Below, one piece after another: positions 1 through 12,903 of a stretch of DNA of 64,000 bases. Numbering within the stretch: position 1 is the stretch's first letter; every line of letters begins with the position of its first letter. The DNA is from Merluccius polli. Taxonomy: Eukaryota > Chordata > Actinopteri > Gadiformes > Merlucciidae. A program made the translations under genes and the position numbers. Location: the NCBI GenBank assembly GCA_030340625.1, contig JAOPHQ010003984.1:62001-126000 (forward strand), written 5' to 3'. Under the pieces are notes generated by a model. That model saw only the letters and a list, made by a program, of their open reading frames with translations. It had not been told where the DNA came from and did no database searches.

Positions 1-519
1 CTTGTTTGCAGTCACCCTGCTTTGATCCATTAAACAATAATGCAATGTTCTTTTTTGAACACTTTTGACAATTGTATTGTGTTAACACAGTGTGAGTGAA
101 CAACTGCAATAATTGCTATCTGTGTACTTTACACACAGCGCAAAATTGCATAAATGGTTTTAAGTGCATTTTCATAGTAAAACTATTGAACTTTCCAAAA
201 GAATGTCAAGTACAAGCGTAAATAACTTTCTATTCAAATGTAAATTCGCAAATTCGAACACTCAAACTTAATATTAGTGTCGATATGAAAATGTGTACTT
301 TTAAAATATGCTTTCAGTGTATGTTACAATGACAATTTTGAGCATACATTTTAAAATATATCAAAAATATGTGTAAAAACAAATTTCAAATAAGTACACT
401 TTAGAAATTACACATAACTTTCACTTAAAGTATATTTTTGTATAATATATTTCTATAAAGTGTAATATAGTGTAATTATTTTGTACATTACACTGACTGT
501 ATGGCCTTTAATGACTGTA
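1..519. other. AT-rich intergenic stretch, no gene seen
   Basis: The sequence is AT-rich, with many short TTTAAAATAT-like runs, and has no open frame of note, splice-bounded exon or RNA gene that I can recognise. It ends where the more GC-rich leader of the downstream LINE begins. Confidence 0.6.
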
Positions 520-1140
520 TACTGGTAACCCGGATGTGAACGCTGGCGCATCTGGCTGCCGCTGCTCCCCGGACTCGTTTGTGTTTGTTTGTTGTTTGTT
601 TGTAGACTAGCCTATGTCTAACAAAGTAACTTTTAAGTATTTTTCCGCACTGTCAATTGCCATCGCTAAATCAGCCCTGCCCGGATTATTCTGTTGCCTA
701 CTGAAACTTTTTAACCATCCCGAAAACTTCACTGTGGACCCACAGCGTTGCTGCTTCTGAGTGGATTAAAACCGGAAAGAACATTGAAACCTAAAACTAT
801 AGAGTGAAGATTGGAACGATATTCAATCTGAAGATCTACTGGGCCTGCTTCCGAGACGATTAGCAACGGGAGGTGAACTGTCTGCCACTTTGCGGTCTGC
901 CGGTGCGCTCTGTCCCTGCCTGCTCACCTGCGCTATGCATCGTTGTGCGAGCCCTCGCATGGGTACTCCACGGCTTGGGTACTCCACGGCTTGGGTAAGT
1001 CTCTTGCTTGCTTTAATTAGTGGGTGAGTCTCTTGCTTAAGTTTTCACTCGCGGGGACCTGGTTACCTCCGTTGCCAGCCCCGAGAGTGTCAATGGTTAC
1101 ACTTGCTGGCTAACGTGCTTGATCATTAGAAACGAGGTCA

Positions 1141-2118
1141 GTGCTAACCTGTGGCTGCCTCCCACCCTCCTTCCCAATGCGATCTACAACCGTATTGCTG
1201 GCCTGGCTCCTAGTCCTTGAGCTCTGCCTGGTACCCTGGTTTCCCCATGGGCCGTGTCAACATCTGCACAAGCTAATGTGCTCCACACCCATGGCCCTCA
1301 ACTACTCATTGTCGCGTCTCCACAGCCTGCGAAAATACTGTTATAAACCTCCAGATGCCCTTTGGTCACACCAACACCTCGGTATTCTGCGTCGTCGCCC
1401 TAAATACATCCACAGGGGCTCTCGTAGGAAGTTTACCTGCTGTCCTCACCCCAACAATGACTCTCTCTGGAGCTGGACTCGGAACTCAAAACGGAACATT
1501 GTGCGCACTGCAGACACCAACAATCTTTGCCCCATTCCGTTAACGAAAGTCACTCAAAATAATCCCACTGCAAAGACTGCATCCTTTGCTTTACTCAATG
1601 TACGCTCTCTCAACAACAAGGCACCTTTCATTAATGATGTAATTACTGATATGGATATTGACTTTATGTGCTTAACTGAAACCTGGCAAGTACCAAATGT
1701 ATTTATCACACTAAATGAAGCCATCCCACCTGGGTGTGAATTTATTGATAAACCACGCTTGGCTGGGCGTGGGGGAGGACTTGCAGTCCTTTATCGCTCA
1801 TGTTTTAAGGTAGTGAGTGTGCCCCTGCAGGATTTCTCATCCTTTGAATGTCTTGCTTTAAAATTCACTGGTAGTCTACCACTACTCATTTTACTTATCT
1901 ACAGGCCTCCTAAAGCATCCTCTGTTTTTATGAATGAATTTGCTGAGCTGCTATCCTCTGTGTGCCCAATGTACTCATCTATCCTTGCTCTGGGTGATTT
2001 TAATATACATGTGGATTCAAACAACTGTAACCTTGCTGATAATTTTCTCAATACACTGAACTGCTTTGATGTTACTCAACATGTTAATTTCCCCACACAC
2101 TCAAATGTCACATTCTAG
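1141..2118 (+). pseudogene. LINE ORF2 N-terminal half: APE-type endonuclease (broken)
   Basis: The endonuclease nicks target DNA to prime reverse transcription. Visible motifs are LLNVRSLNNK, the catalytic-type LTETW, IYRPP and GDFNIHVDS, all expected for an L2/CR1-clade endonuclease. The reading frame is lost near 2106: the stop after HSNVTF is bypassed in another frame that reads GHILDIV and then VSDHKAV, the conserved SDH motif, at about 2178. The first 150 or so codons before LLNVRS are unrecognised and may be leader sequence. This and the next entry form one former gene. Confidence 0.8.
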
Positions 2119-4336
2119 ACATTGTCTGCACTGCTGGTTTTTCTCCTTCCGACCTTGGCCCCAAGGATCTCACTGTCTCTGACCACAAAGCTGTCATGTT
2201 CAACATTGTTGTTCCTGAGCCTCACTGGCGTCCCCGTGCGTCATGCTCCATCACATTTAGGAACACCAAGAACATTGACACAGCTGAGCTATTAAACACA
2301 CTGCAATCCCAACTCATGGATCAGCCACTTAACATGTGTTCTGATGATCCTGTACTACTCTACAATACTCATCTATCCCATACGTTAAATCAGTTTGCCC
2401 CATTGAAAACACACAATGTCACCTTCCTACGCTCGGCTCCATGGTACACACCTGAGCTGCGCAAATTGAAGGCTGCTGGTCGTCAACTTGAATATCTCAG
2501 CAAAAAAACTGGTCTAACAGTCCACATGCAGGCATATAAAGACCATGTCTTGGCCTACAAGGAGGCTCTTAACGAAGCCAAATCCATGCACTATACCACC
2601 ATTATTGCTAGAGGACAGGGCAACCCTAGGGCCCTCTTTTCCACAGTAAACAAGCTACTCCAGCCTACCAAACCCTTCCCACTTACCCCTCAACTGATAT
2701 CTGCTGTGAGTTTTTTCCAAAACAAAATCAGTAAAATATACAGCCAGCTTCAATCACTCCCTACTGCTACTGCACTGAGTGATGTACCCACTACCCTTGT
2801 ATCACCAGCACAGTCTTTCTCTGTTTTTGAACCGGTGGATGAGCATTTTGTCCATGACCTTGCCACTAAGGCTAAGTCCACTACCTGCCTCTTGGACCCT
2901 ATGCCTTCCCCACTGGTCAAAAACTGCCTGCCAGCTCTATGCCCCCTCCTTGTTCACATAATAAATTAATCTCTTCTGACTGGATCTGTCCCATGCTCAC
3001 TCAAAACTGCAGCTATCACCCCAGTACTCAAAAAAACTGGTGCACCTGCTGATGATCTCAATAACTACCGTCCTATCTCCAACCTCCCATTCATAGCCAA
3101 ACTCCTTGAGCGTACTGTCTCCTCACAAATTCAACATCTGACACACCATAGCTTATGGGAAGTGTTTCAGTCCGGTTTCAGGGCTCAGTACAGCACTGAG
3201 ACGGCACTGGTCAAGGTCATAAACGACCTTCTCATTGCTGCTGATACAGGCCATGTCAGCATTCTCCTGCTGCTTGACCTCACAGCTGCCTTCGACACGG
3301 TCTGTCACAACACACTGCTCACCCGGCTGGAAACACTTTTTGTTATCACTGGCACTCCACTCACCTGGTTTAGGTCATATCTCACAGATAGGGAACAGTT
3401 TGTCTCCATAGGCAATTTCAGGTCCCCCAGCTCACCCCTCTCACATGGTGTTCCCCAGGGTTCTGTCCTAGGTCCCCTGCTCTTTGTCATGTACATCCTT
3501 CCCCTTGGTCACATCTTACGTTAGCATGGTTTAAACTTTCACTGCTATGCTGACGACACACAGATTTATATTCATAGCAAGCCCTCCAACTCACTCCCCC
3601 CCTCCAATCTGGTCACCTGCCTTAATGCCATCAGCAACTGGATGACACAGAACTTTCTCAAACTAAACCATAACAAAACAGAAGCCATTCTCATTGCCAC
3701 ACCAGCCATGTTGAAAAAGCTCAAACACTCTCAGTTATCCATCCCCGGCTTTTTCACCACCACCACCTCTGAAGTTAAAAACCTTGGTGTCATTATAGAT
3801 TCCACCCTCTCATTTGATAGTCACATAAAAAACATCACCAAAACAGCTTTCTTTCACCTTAAAAACATTTCCAAACTTCGCCCCTCACTTAACCCCACCA
3901 CTGCTGAGACTCTCATTCATGCCTTCATATCCTCCAGATTAGACTACTGTAATGCCCTTCTCTTTGGTGTCTCAGCAAAGTCACTCAACAGACTACAATA
4001 CGTACAAAATTCCGCTGCAAGAGTTCTACACTGGCTCCCTGTGCAATACCGTATTCAATTTAAAATCATTCTCCTTGCTTTCAAAGCACAACATAATCTT
4101 GCACCTTCCTATCTTTCTAACCTCCTGACCCCCTACCAACCTACCCGCACCTTACGCTCCACTGAAGCCCACCTCCTTTCCACCCCCACTGCACACCTCC
4201 ACACCATGGGTGACAGGGCCTTTAGCGTGGCCGGTCCAAAACTCTGGAACTCCCTCCCACTTGCATCAATGCACTTCACTTTCCACTTTCAAATCTCTTC
4301 TCAAAACCCACCTATTCACCCTGGCTTTTCCCTCCA
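2107..4336 (+). pseudogene. LINE ORF2 C-terminal half: reverse transcriptase (broken)
   Basis: The motifs run in a single frame: NNYRPISNLPF, FQSGFRAQYSTETAL, DLTAAFDTV (catalytic D), GVPQGSVLGPLLF, YADDTQIY (catalytic DD, near 3544), LGVIIDSTLSF, and the C-terminal RLDYCNALLFG and WNSLPL blocks. In-frame stops TAA (2967-2969) and TAG (3522-3524) break it. About 10 residues appear to be missing after AARVL (near 4025), where related elements have a longer linker. These are L2-type RT features, and the frame is non-functional. Confidence 0.85.
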
Positions 4337-4599
4337 ACCCCTCACGCCTCCTACCCTGACCTTGACCAGTGCCAACCAACGCACCCCCCCCTTTCTTCTT
4401 CCATGTTTCTTTTACTGCTGTTTTATTTATTATCTAGTTGTTTTTTGTTTTGTTGTTTTTTGTTTTTTTCGTTTTGTTTTTTCTCTCTATAGTGTGTCTA
4501 ACAAAATTATTGTCCCTGTCTGATGTCTCATGTTATTTTATGACCATCTTGTTTTACCTTACTGTACAGTGTCCTTGAGTGACATAATTGGCAATTTAT

Positions 4600-5951
4600 T
4601 TGTTTGGGAACTAGTGGAGACCGGGGTTCGCAACAGGGGTTGGTTGGCACAGAGCTATTTTCCCGTCTTTTGAAGGTCACAGAAACCAACATGTAATATA
4701 AAAATGTTTGCTTTCTTGACCGGCACTCATCTACGATACATCTACTAAAACATCTGAAAGTCACTAGCTTTTTTGTGAGGGTAACATTTCAGTTTTATAG
4801 CATTGAAAGTAAAAAGGTGGTCTGTGGACTAAACATATCATAAAACTGTGTTAGATAGATATTGGAAATGTATTACTTCTAGTTAGTAACGTCTGCATTC
4901 CATATGAATCTCATGTTAACTGATTGCGTTCCAGGCATTAGTCAGACCCCCGCGGGGGTTAGCCCCTGTGGCGTGCATTATTTTTTGATTAATGCACACC
5001 TCATCGTGGATTATCCCTTACTTCGAGAACACTGAGGCAATTATTTAAAAAAAACAATGGGCGTATTTACAATGTAAATAACACAACCAGCTTTTGCTGT
5101 TAATTTATTGAGAGCATTCAGTTATTTGAATGTATCTGCTGTGTTTATGTGTATATACATTATACAGTAATGTTATGGACTGAAAAGTAGAGAAGAACTC
5201 AGATTAAATCAACAATCAAATCCCGCTGAATCACGCCAAACGGAATTACATCTATATGATTGGTTGCAAAGCAGACCTAGGTCCTGCCCATGTTCCCGCC
5301 TTGGGAGAACGACTGACAGGTTGGTAGACCTATCAGTCCGTTTGCCATTTCGATTTCATTTTGATTGAGAAACTGCGAAAGTGCCTACTAGTACTTGAAA
5401 ATTAAAATGCAAATTGATTATTGAATTTTCATTATGATCCGAATTATGCTTACATAAGTGGAACATTAAAATGCTATTGAGATTTCATTTTAATGTTTGA
5501 ATTAACATTTGAATATTGTTAACCATTAAGCGAGTCTTTTGCTAGTAATTTGCTAGAAAATGCAAATTGTGTTTGCATTTTCATTTTTAATTTGTCAAAG
5601 TGCATACTAGTATTTGAAAATTAAAATGCAAATTGATTATTGAACTTTAATTTTCATTATGATCCAAATCCACATAAGTGGAAAAATAAAATGCTATTCC
5701 GAATTACATTTTCATTTAAATTAAGGTAACCATATGCTTCCATATCTAACAGGTCTGACTGCAACGCCTGTGCAACGCAAAATACTGACCTAAGTGAAAC
5801 TATTGAAGCTAATGAGTGTGTGGGTGTGCTGGGACCACTTTATCCAAGACGGCAACTCCGGTCAGAGTAGACGCAGACACAGGGAAGACACAGTTTGTGT
5901 TGTTTATATATTGAATGGGCGCGTGACATCAATGAATGACATCAATGAATA
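4600..5951. other. Gene-free spacer between LINE and gypsy A
   Basis: I see no gene. The stretch holds a perfect 14-bp palindrome at 4946-4959, a short hairpin around GTGCATTA/TAATGCAC (4973-4997), and the diverged tandem duplication listed separately. A 5' LTR for the downstream gypsy element should lie here, but no sequence matching its 3' LTR is present. Confidence 0.55.
5378..5735 (+). repeat. Diverged tandem duplication, period about 219 bp
   Basis: The block at 5378-5520 recurs at 5597-5735. Both begin AAAGTGC(C/A)TACTAGTA(C/T)TTG, continue through the shared ACTTGAAAATTAAAATGCA-type segment, and include CATTATGATCC and ACATAAGTGGAA. Substitutions and small indels separate the copies, so the duplication is not recent. 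It has no coding potential. Confidence 0.75.
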
Positions 5952-6440
5952 ATGAAGAAACTTGTTGAGCACAGCAGAGACCGAAGACAGACATCACAGT
6001 TCGGACTAAACACTGCCATAATGTCACAGCGACAGGAAGCAATCTCCTGTGTGCATCATGTGGTGCCTGATAGTAAAATTGTTTTGACACCACCAGTCTC
6101 TGATCCTATCACAGTTCCAGGACAACAGGCTGAGGGATCTGCTGATCGCCTGGATCGCATTATAGCCATGCTGGGGCAGTTGCTAGAACAGCGGCCACAA
6201 CAGGCAGGATTTCTCAACTGGACTGATGGGCATGCTAGGCAGGGTCAGACAGCCAAAGTGAGACCTCCTGCACCTTGTGTCATTTGTGGGGATTCTGGAC
6301 ACACTACTAATTACCATTGCAGAGCCAACCACCTGTGCTTCATCTGCTATGCACCTGATCACACACGTGCTGAGTGTCCCAGGGCTGCGACCGCAGGAAA
6401 CAGGGGCTCTAGACCTGCAACACAGCGAGAGGAAAACTAG
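5952..6440 (+). pseudogene. Gypsy A gag remnant with two CCHC zinc knuckles
   Basis: This 162-codon open frame ends with two nucleocapsid-type knuckles: CVICGDSGHTTNYHC (CX2CX4HX5C) and CFICYAPDHTRAEC (CX2CX4HX4C). The matrix and capsid portion of a normal gag is missing, so this is a 3' fragment. The knuckles would bind the element's RNA during particle assembly. The protease frame follows about 200 bases downstream. Confidence 0.75.
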
Positions 6441-6451
6441 TTGGCCTACAT

Positions 6452-8319
6452 GTGGTGGGGACAAGTGTTTGGCCTAAATGTGATCCCCTAGAGACTAATG
6501 ATGATGTAAATAATGATTTTGAGTCCATCTACCAGAGTGTATGTGAGGAGAGAGAACAGGGACACAGACCTGTCTTGCAAAACATTCAAAGACTGAAGCA
6601 ACATGATGAGCTGTTCTATGAAAATGTGATATTGGGTGGTAAAGTGTCAGTCAGAGCCATGCTTGACAGTGGGTCGATGGCTTGCACTCTGAGCAAGCTG
6701 TGTTGAAGACCCCCGCCTTAGAGGCCACTGAGGTTGTTTTAATTGGATGTGGTGGCTCAAAGACGGTACCCTCCGGCATGTGTGTCCTAGAAGTGGAGGT
6801 TTATGGATGTAAGGTGGTTGTGCCGATGCTGGTGGTTCAGGGCCAGAGCGAAGATCTCATCATTGGCAGCAACCTACTCAGGTACCTAGTCTGTCACCTG
6901 AGGCTGGGGGGGGGACTTCTTGGCGGCTGCCCCACTATGCCTGGAGGTGATGGTGACCTCAAGAAAGAGCTGTTGAGTTTGGTAGCTAAGGCGGAGGAGT
7001 GTGTTGATGATGTCCCTGAGAAGGTTGGTTTTGTCAAAATAAAAAGAGCTGTCACTCTGGAGCCTATGACTGAACACTTGGTCTGGGGAAAGCTGCAGCA
7101 GGTGAATGGAACGTTGGCTGGTAGCACGATCATGTTGGTACCTACCTGCGCAAGATCAAGGCCAAGATCGGTCATAGTTGGGAGGACTGTGGCTTTACTC
7201 GGGGATGATGGCTGGCTGCCACTGAAAGTGATAAATCCTGCTAATAAACCTGTCACTCTGAGAAGAAACGCTAAACTGGCGGATGTGCATAGGTGTGTGG
7301 CGATAGAAAGTTTCCATGGTTCAGATGTTGTCAGTGTGCCGCAGTCCAGTGTGCAGCAACATGTGCAGCTGTCAACAGCCAGACCTGTCTGTAGTCACGA
7401 TCTGCACAGTCTAACCACAGAGCTCTCCAGCCTGCCTGACCATCCCTGTCAAAAGCGACCGAGTCAGACCGATACACCGCACTCGGTATTGTATGACATT
7501 GGATTGTCTGATATCAACATTGACTCTTGTGAAGTCTCCTCTGTTTGTAAGGAGAGACTTGTCAATCTCATAACTGAGTATCAGTCCATCTTTTCCAGAG
7601 ACAAGATGGATTGTGGCAAGGCCAAAGGCTTCCTCCATCGGATTAGAGTTGTTGATGAGACCCCCTTCCGGCTTCCATGCCGACGCATACCACCCACTCA
7701 GTACGAAAAAGTGAGGCAAGTTTTGAATGACATGGAGGAGCGGGAGATAATCAGAAAGTCCAGTAGTGAGTTTGCATCACCTTTGGTGTTGGCTTGGAAG
7801 AAGTCAGGTGATGTGAGAATTTGCAATGATTTTCGCTGGCTCAATGCTCGGACAGTGAAAGATGCTCACCCCCTCCCTCATCCAGCCGACGCTCTGGCCG
7901 CGCTAGGTGGTAACGCCTACTTCTCCACGATGGACCTCACTTCCGGGTATTATAACGTGGAGGTCCACCAGGGAGACAGGAAGTACACAGCGTTCACGTC
8001 GCCGTTCGGGTTGTATGAGTACAATCGAATGCCCCAGGGGCTGTGTAATAGCCCGGCAACATTTATGAGGATGATGCTGGGCATCTTTGGAGACCAAAAT
8101 TTCCTCAGTTTGCTGTGTTATTTAGATGACATCTTGGTGTTCGCCCCCACAGAGGATTTGGCATTGGAACGGCTGGAGATGGTCTTCCAGCGGCTCAAGA
8201 CTCACAACCTCAAACTTGCCCCGAAGAAATGCCATTTCCTGCAAAGGTCAGTGGGACATGTGGTCAGTGCCGAGGCATCAGAACTGACCCTGATAAAGTT
8301 GCAGCTATCACCTCGCTGA
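6452..8319 (+). pseudogene. Gypsy A protease and reverse transcriptase (frameshifted)
   Basis: The first frame carries the retropepsin-type motif AMLDSGSMACTLS. Near 6695 the reading must switch frame to continue LKTPALEATEVV... and GQSEDLIIGSNLL. RT follows: FASPLVLAWKKSGDVRICNDFRWLN, YFSTMDLTSGYYNV (catalytic D), FGLYEYNRMPQGLCNSPATF, and CYLDDILVFAP with the YLDD box near 8130. Close to 8270 a second frameshift moves the continuation (RTDPDKVAAIT...) into another frame, which then meets a TAG near 8376. Confidence 0.85.
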
Positions 8320-8387
8320 CTGAATCTGATCTTATGGAGCCAGGCACTGATGTTCCGTCACAGCGGAAAATTAGATAGTTTCTGGGG

Positions 8388-11147
8388 ATGGTAGTATATT
8401 ACCAGCAGTTTATTGAAAGCTGTTCGGCAATAGCCAAGCCACTGTTTGGACTCACAACGGGCAGTAAAGGCCCCCGAGGAAGTGGGAAGAGGCGCAAGCA
8501 GGCTCACAGAAAGCTTAGTGCTGAGGACTGGACGGATGAGTGCAAGCAGGCTTTTCACTTGCTGAAGCGAGCCCTTTTGGATCAAGTCCCTCTCTCCCAC
8601 CCAGACTTTAACAACCCTTTTCTGCTGTCAGTGGATGCCTCATGCAATGGACTTGGTGCTTTACTATCACAAGTCCCTGCTGGTGAATTAACTGCGAGGC
8701 CCATTGCATTCGCGAGTAAGTCGCTTAGTTATGCTCAGTCCAGATACCCCGCACACAGGCTGGAGTTTTTTGCCTTGAAATGGGCAGTGTGTGACAAGTT
8801 CCACCATTGGTTGAGGGGTCATCAGTTCACCGTATGGACTGACAACAATCCCTTGACTTACATCCTGTCCAAGGCTCGACTGGATGCATGTGAGCAGAGG
8901 TGGATTGCAAAGCTGGCACCCTTCCAGTTTGACATTAAGTATATTCCTGGTCCCAGGAATGTGGTGGCTGACGCCTTGAGCAGGGAGCCCTTTGTGCAGC
9001 CCAGCACATTCCATCGGCTGACTAGAGTGCCCTATGAGGACCTGCTGGCGGAGGCGGCGGCAGTGTGTGCACCTGGAGTGCAGGATGTTTTTCGCTGGTC
9101 TGCTCACCCATTCGATAAGAACCCAAGTGGCGGCCAGGTCATCGCTTCTCAGTGTGCAGCAGTTGCTCAGGCTGGCACCCTGACATCCCATGATGTGGCA
9201 GCTGTTTTAGATGCACAGGATCTGCAGGATTCCAGGGTCTGTCCAACTGCATTCTTACTGCCTCAGTTCTCCCAGACTGTGCTAACAACAGAGCATGGCT
9301 CAGAGGTACTTTCACGCGAGTTGTTGATGGAGGAGCAGCGACATGACAATCTTCTCAGTAGAGTTATCTTCTTTGTTGAGAGGGGTCGGAGACCTTCGAG
9401 AAGAGAGCGCACTAAGGAACCAGTTGGTGCGATCAAGCTACTGAGAAGTTGGGATAAGTTGATACTAAGGGATGGAGTACTGTTTCGCGTGGCAAAGAAC
9501 GCTGTAATGAAGAGGAAAACTTACCTGTATGTTGTTCCATCATCACTGCGCTCCAGGGTGCTGCAGGGTGCCCATGACGAAGCTGGACACCAAGGACAAC
9601 AGCGAACATTGTACCTTGTGAGGCAGAGATTTCATTGGCTTGGACTGTGTAAGGATGTTGCAGAGTATGTGAGGCGCTGCAGACGGTGTGTTGTGAGCAA
9701 GTCGCCTGAACCTGAAGCCAGGGCACCTTTGGAGAGTATCAGGACGTCAGAGCCTCTCGAGCTGGTGTGCATTGATTTCTGGACGGCTGAAGACTCTGAC
9801 AACAGGTCTGTGGATGTACTTGTCGTCACAGACCATTTTACAAAGATGGCTCACGCCTTCTTGTGTCCAAACCAAACTGCGAAGGCAGTTGCACATCAGC
9901 TTTGGCACAACTACTTTTGTATCTACGGCTTTCCAAAACGTCTGCATTCGGACCAAGGGGCTAATTTCGAGAGTGCTCTGATTGCGGAGTTGTTAAGTGT
10001 GGCAGGTGTCCAAAAGTCCCATACAACGCCTTATCACCCTATGGGAAATGGCTCATGCGAGAGGATGAACAGGACTTTGGGAAACTTGATCCGGGCACTT
10101 CCTCCCAGAGCGAAACACAGGTGGCCTGAGGCTTTGAAGTCTTTGACATTTGCGTACAACTGTACAGTCCATGAAACAACTGGCTTTGCACCTTTCCTGC
10201 TCATGTTTGGCAGAGTGCCAAGGCTTCCCATTGATGTCATCTTTGGCTCTGTCCTTGACAACCCTGAGGTCGCAGACTATGATCAATATATCCAGTCCCT
10301 GCGCAAAGACTTGTTGGAAGCTATGAACATAGCTCAGACTATGGCATCGAAGCAGTTGCAGCGTCACACTGACCTGTACAACCGTAAAGTACGTGGAGCA
10401 CCAGTGGATTTGGGCGATCGTGTGCTGCTGGCTAACAAAGGTGGGCGTGGAAAGAGAAAGCTTGCTGACCGATGGGAAAATGTCATCTATGTGGTGGTTG
10501 GGAAGAATGAAGAGTGTCACACATTTAAGATCCAGCATGCCTCCACTGGTCAGGAGAGAGTTGTGCATCGAAATCTGATAATGCCAGTGAATTTTCTACC
10601 TCTGCCTGACGATGTTTCTGCTTCGGAGGTGGATGTGTCCTCTGTGTCAAGCTCAGCAGATCTTGAGGATGAGAGGGGGGCAGTTGCTGATGCCTCTGTG
10701 GATTCTGTTGGGTATAGGACGAGAGTGTGGGTATCTGTCCTACCATCTGAGACTGAGAGCAGAGTGGACCTGGAGGGTGTTGATCGGTCGGAGGAAGCAG
10801 TGATTGGCCGGCAATGTGAGGCAGCCACTATTCAATCTACTGACATCTCAGTGCCCGAGATAGTTGACCAGACATCTCACAGACTGTCAGATCCTGACCC
10901 TCCCATGACTGAGGTTCTGAAGACTAGTGATGGTGCTGACTCTGGTAACAGCTTAACTATTGGGGGTGGCTCTCTAGACCACCTTTCAGGTAATGACAAT
11001 CAGTGCCTGACTACCGAGACTATTGACAAAACCGGATTCCTTGCTGGGGATGGGGAGGCTAGAGAGGGTGTGAGGTCCAGAGCAGGGAGGTTGTTGAAAC
11101 CTGTTGCAAGACTTATAGAGTTCATGCATCAGAGAACGGGGTCCTAG
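8388..11147 (+). pseudogene. Gypsy A RNase H and integrase (long intact segment of broken pol)
   Basis: This 919-codon open segment follows the disrupted RT. RNase H starts near residue 80 (LLSVDASCNGLGALLSQ) and ends at VVADALSREP. The integrase has an HHCC zinc finger (HDEAGHQG...CRRCVVSK), then a complete DDE core: D463 (IDFW), D522 (SDQG) and E558 (CERMN), with 35 residues between the last two. After about residue 720 comes a long acidic Ser/Asp/Glu-rich tail of unknown role. The initiating ATG is only the first Met after the upstream stop; in the parent element this was one polyprotein with protease and RT. Catalytic residues look intact although the gene as a whole is dead. Confidence 0.88.
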
Positions 11148-11607
11148 GTTTAGAGTGGTGACCTTTTATTGTTTTCGACTGTAGTTATGGATATTTTGGG
11201 TTACTCATTCTCATATTTGTCAAGAGAAGATGTGCACTAATTGGATCTCCTTTGTCTCTTTCTGTTATGAGGTGATTTTCAGTCATAACGTTTATGAAAT
11301 ATGTAACAGGCATATTTTTCCCCGTGTGTGGTGATGAGGTCTGGCCAGCTTCTTCCTACACTGATTCTTATGGTGAATGGTCTTTGTACTGGGTGGTTGT
11401 GACTGTAATTTCGTTAATATGCCCTCATCAGTAACATGAGACAGGAGTGAAATATCTTCTACGATGTGTGGAATTATTTGTATCGTTCCATGTTTTGTCT
11501 GATTGCGATTTTTGTACCTGGTGTTTTGAACTGGTCATATATTTTTTTTCTTTTCTCTCTCTTTCTTGCTGTATGTATTTGTTGTTTTTGGGTGCAAGTG
11601 GAATTTG

Positions 11608-11618
11608 GCAGGGGGGAA
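11608..11618 (+). promoter_or_regulatory. Polypurine tract of gypsy A
   Basis: A GCAGGGGGGAA run directly abuts the TG of the 3' LTR, which is where the RNA primer for plus-strand DNA synthesis sits in LTR retrotransposons. Confidence 0.75.
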
Positions 11619-12309
11619 TGTAACACAGTATGTATGGGATTCCACTTGCTTTGTATTGGAAATGGAGTTTAGTGGCTCAACAGCGCCTCTTTCAGTGGCA
11701 GTTTATGAATGCCAAGTGCATGTTAGAAACGCGCCAGTTAATGAGAGGTGCGATTGAGGTGAGTTGCAAAGTGCAGCACTGTATACAATTATTGTGTATT
11801 TATGTCAATATTCTCTCTTGTATGAATATAGACGTACTGTGGTTATTGAAGATGTTAATGTGCAAGCTATGAGTGAGTCGCGGCACTTGTAGGTGCTAGA
11901 ATGTGCATTTAATGGTGTAAACGCAATTTTTCAGTTAGCTTGTTAGCCTCGGTGCTAACGTTAACTTGCGGTTCTGTTGTAGTGTGCTGCCCGTGAGCTG
12001 CCTGTCGAGCCTGTATGTGACCAGTACATATTCTGTTCCTGTTCAGGTACATTATTCACATTCTGTATTGGTGTATTATATTGTATTATGTTATTGGGCC
12101 AGTTAATGAGAGGTGCGATTGAGTGTGCTGCCCGTGAGCTGCCTGTCGAGCCTGTATGTGACCAGTACATATTCTGTTCCTGTTCAGTTTGCCCAGAATA
12201 AATGGTGTCACGAACTGCAACGCAAGCCTCCTGGCCATCATTAAACACAACGCAGAGTCGAGGGGTTGAGCCAGCCAGCTACAGCAAAGTATAGTTGAAC
12301 CTGGTTACA
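11619..12309 (+). repeat. 3' LTR of gypsy A (691 bp) with internal duplication
   Basis: It opens TGTAACACAG directly after the polypurine tract and closes GAACCTGGTTACA, giving a TGTAAC/GTTACA inverted terminus. Inside, a 66-bp block at 11981-12046 is repeated at 12122-12187, and a 26-bp block at 11733-11758 recurs at 12098-12123. This is consistent with duplication of an LTR segment. No second LTR copy is found in the window, so age cannot be judged from LTR divergence. Confidence 0.8.
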
Positions 12310-12887
12310 CACAGACATACATTCGCATTACCATATTATATACTATTGGTTCATCCACGGCAATCCTGTCAGCCCCGGGGAAGGGAACACAATGGCTATA
12401 AATGGTTAGGGTTAAGTAATATGGAAATATTTATATGAAACATTAAGTAGTTTAAGGGGTAAATGGGGTCTAAACTGCTCCAAATTGAAAAGCATGACTA
12501 AGGATAAGGTCACCATCAATATGTTGAACACATTTTGCCACTAAATATCCCTTAAAATATGTTTTAGTGATTTTATCCATCTTGGCTCTATATAGGCTGT
12601 GAGAAAGTACACATCAAAGTGCCTTGGCAGTGAGCAAGATAAAAATGAAACTTTGTCATAGGATGACAATGAAGACATCATTGGAAAGGTCTTGATCTGC
12701 AGAGTACAGATCTGCCACTGTGAACATTCTGGGTGGTTCCTGCTCCTCAGGAATGCCCTTTGAACCTTGAACCTAAGGCTCTTTTAAAGGCTTACAGAAA
12801 AGCAACACAATGTGATACAAACATGGGGAAAACATTTTTGGAAAGCCCTTGACTTCTTCTATCATGGCCTTTGTAGCCTTTGCCAAA

Positions 12888-12903
12888 CCATCAGGGGGCG
12901 CTA
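12888..12903 (+). promoter_or_regulatory. CTCF-like motif
   Basis: CCATCAGGGGGCGCTA closely resembles the vertebrate CTCF core (CCASYAGRKGGCRS). This is a motif match by eye only, with no evidence of occupancy. Confidence 0.35.

Larger units (their letters stand above)
520..4600 (+). mobile_element. L2-type LINE (non-LTR retrotransposon), decayed
   Basis: A GC-richer leader (about 530-1140) is followed by coding sequence for an APE-type endonuclease and a reverse transcriptase in the order usual for L2/CR1-clade LINEs. A T-rich 3' region follows, ending near TGTCCTTGAGTGACA. The boundaries are approximate because I found no target-site duplication or clear 3' repeat. The element cannot be active: one frameshift and two nonsense codons break the reading frame. 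It is a diverged relative of the minus-strand LINE at 60386-63600, with similar RT motifs. Confidence 0.85.
5952..12309 (+). mobile_element. Ty3/gypsy LTR retrotransposon A, 5'-truncated
   Basis: The domain order is partial gag with two zinc knuckles, aspartic protease, reverse transcriptase, RNase H, integrase, a long acidic C-terminal tail, a polypurine tract and a 3' LTR. The integrase is downstream of RT, the standard Ty3/gypsy order. No 5' LTR or primer-binding site is recognisable upstream, so the copy is 5'-truncated. Three frame disruptions in pol make it inactive. Confidence 0.9.
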
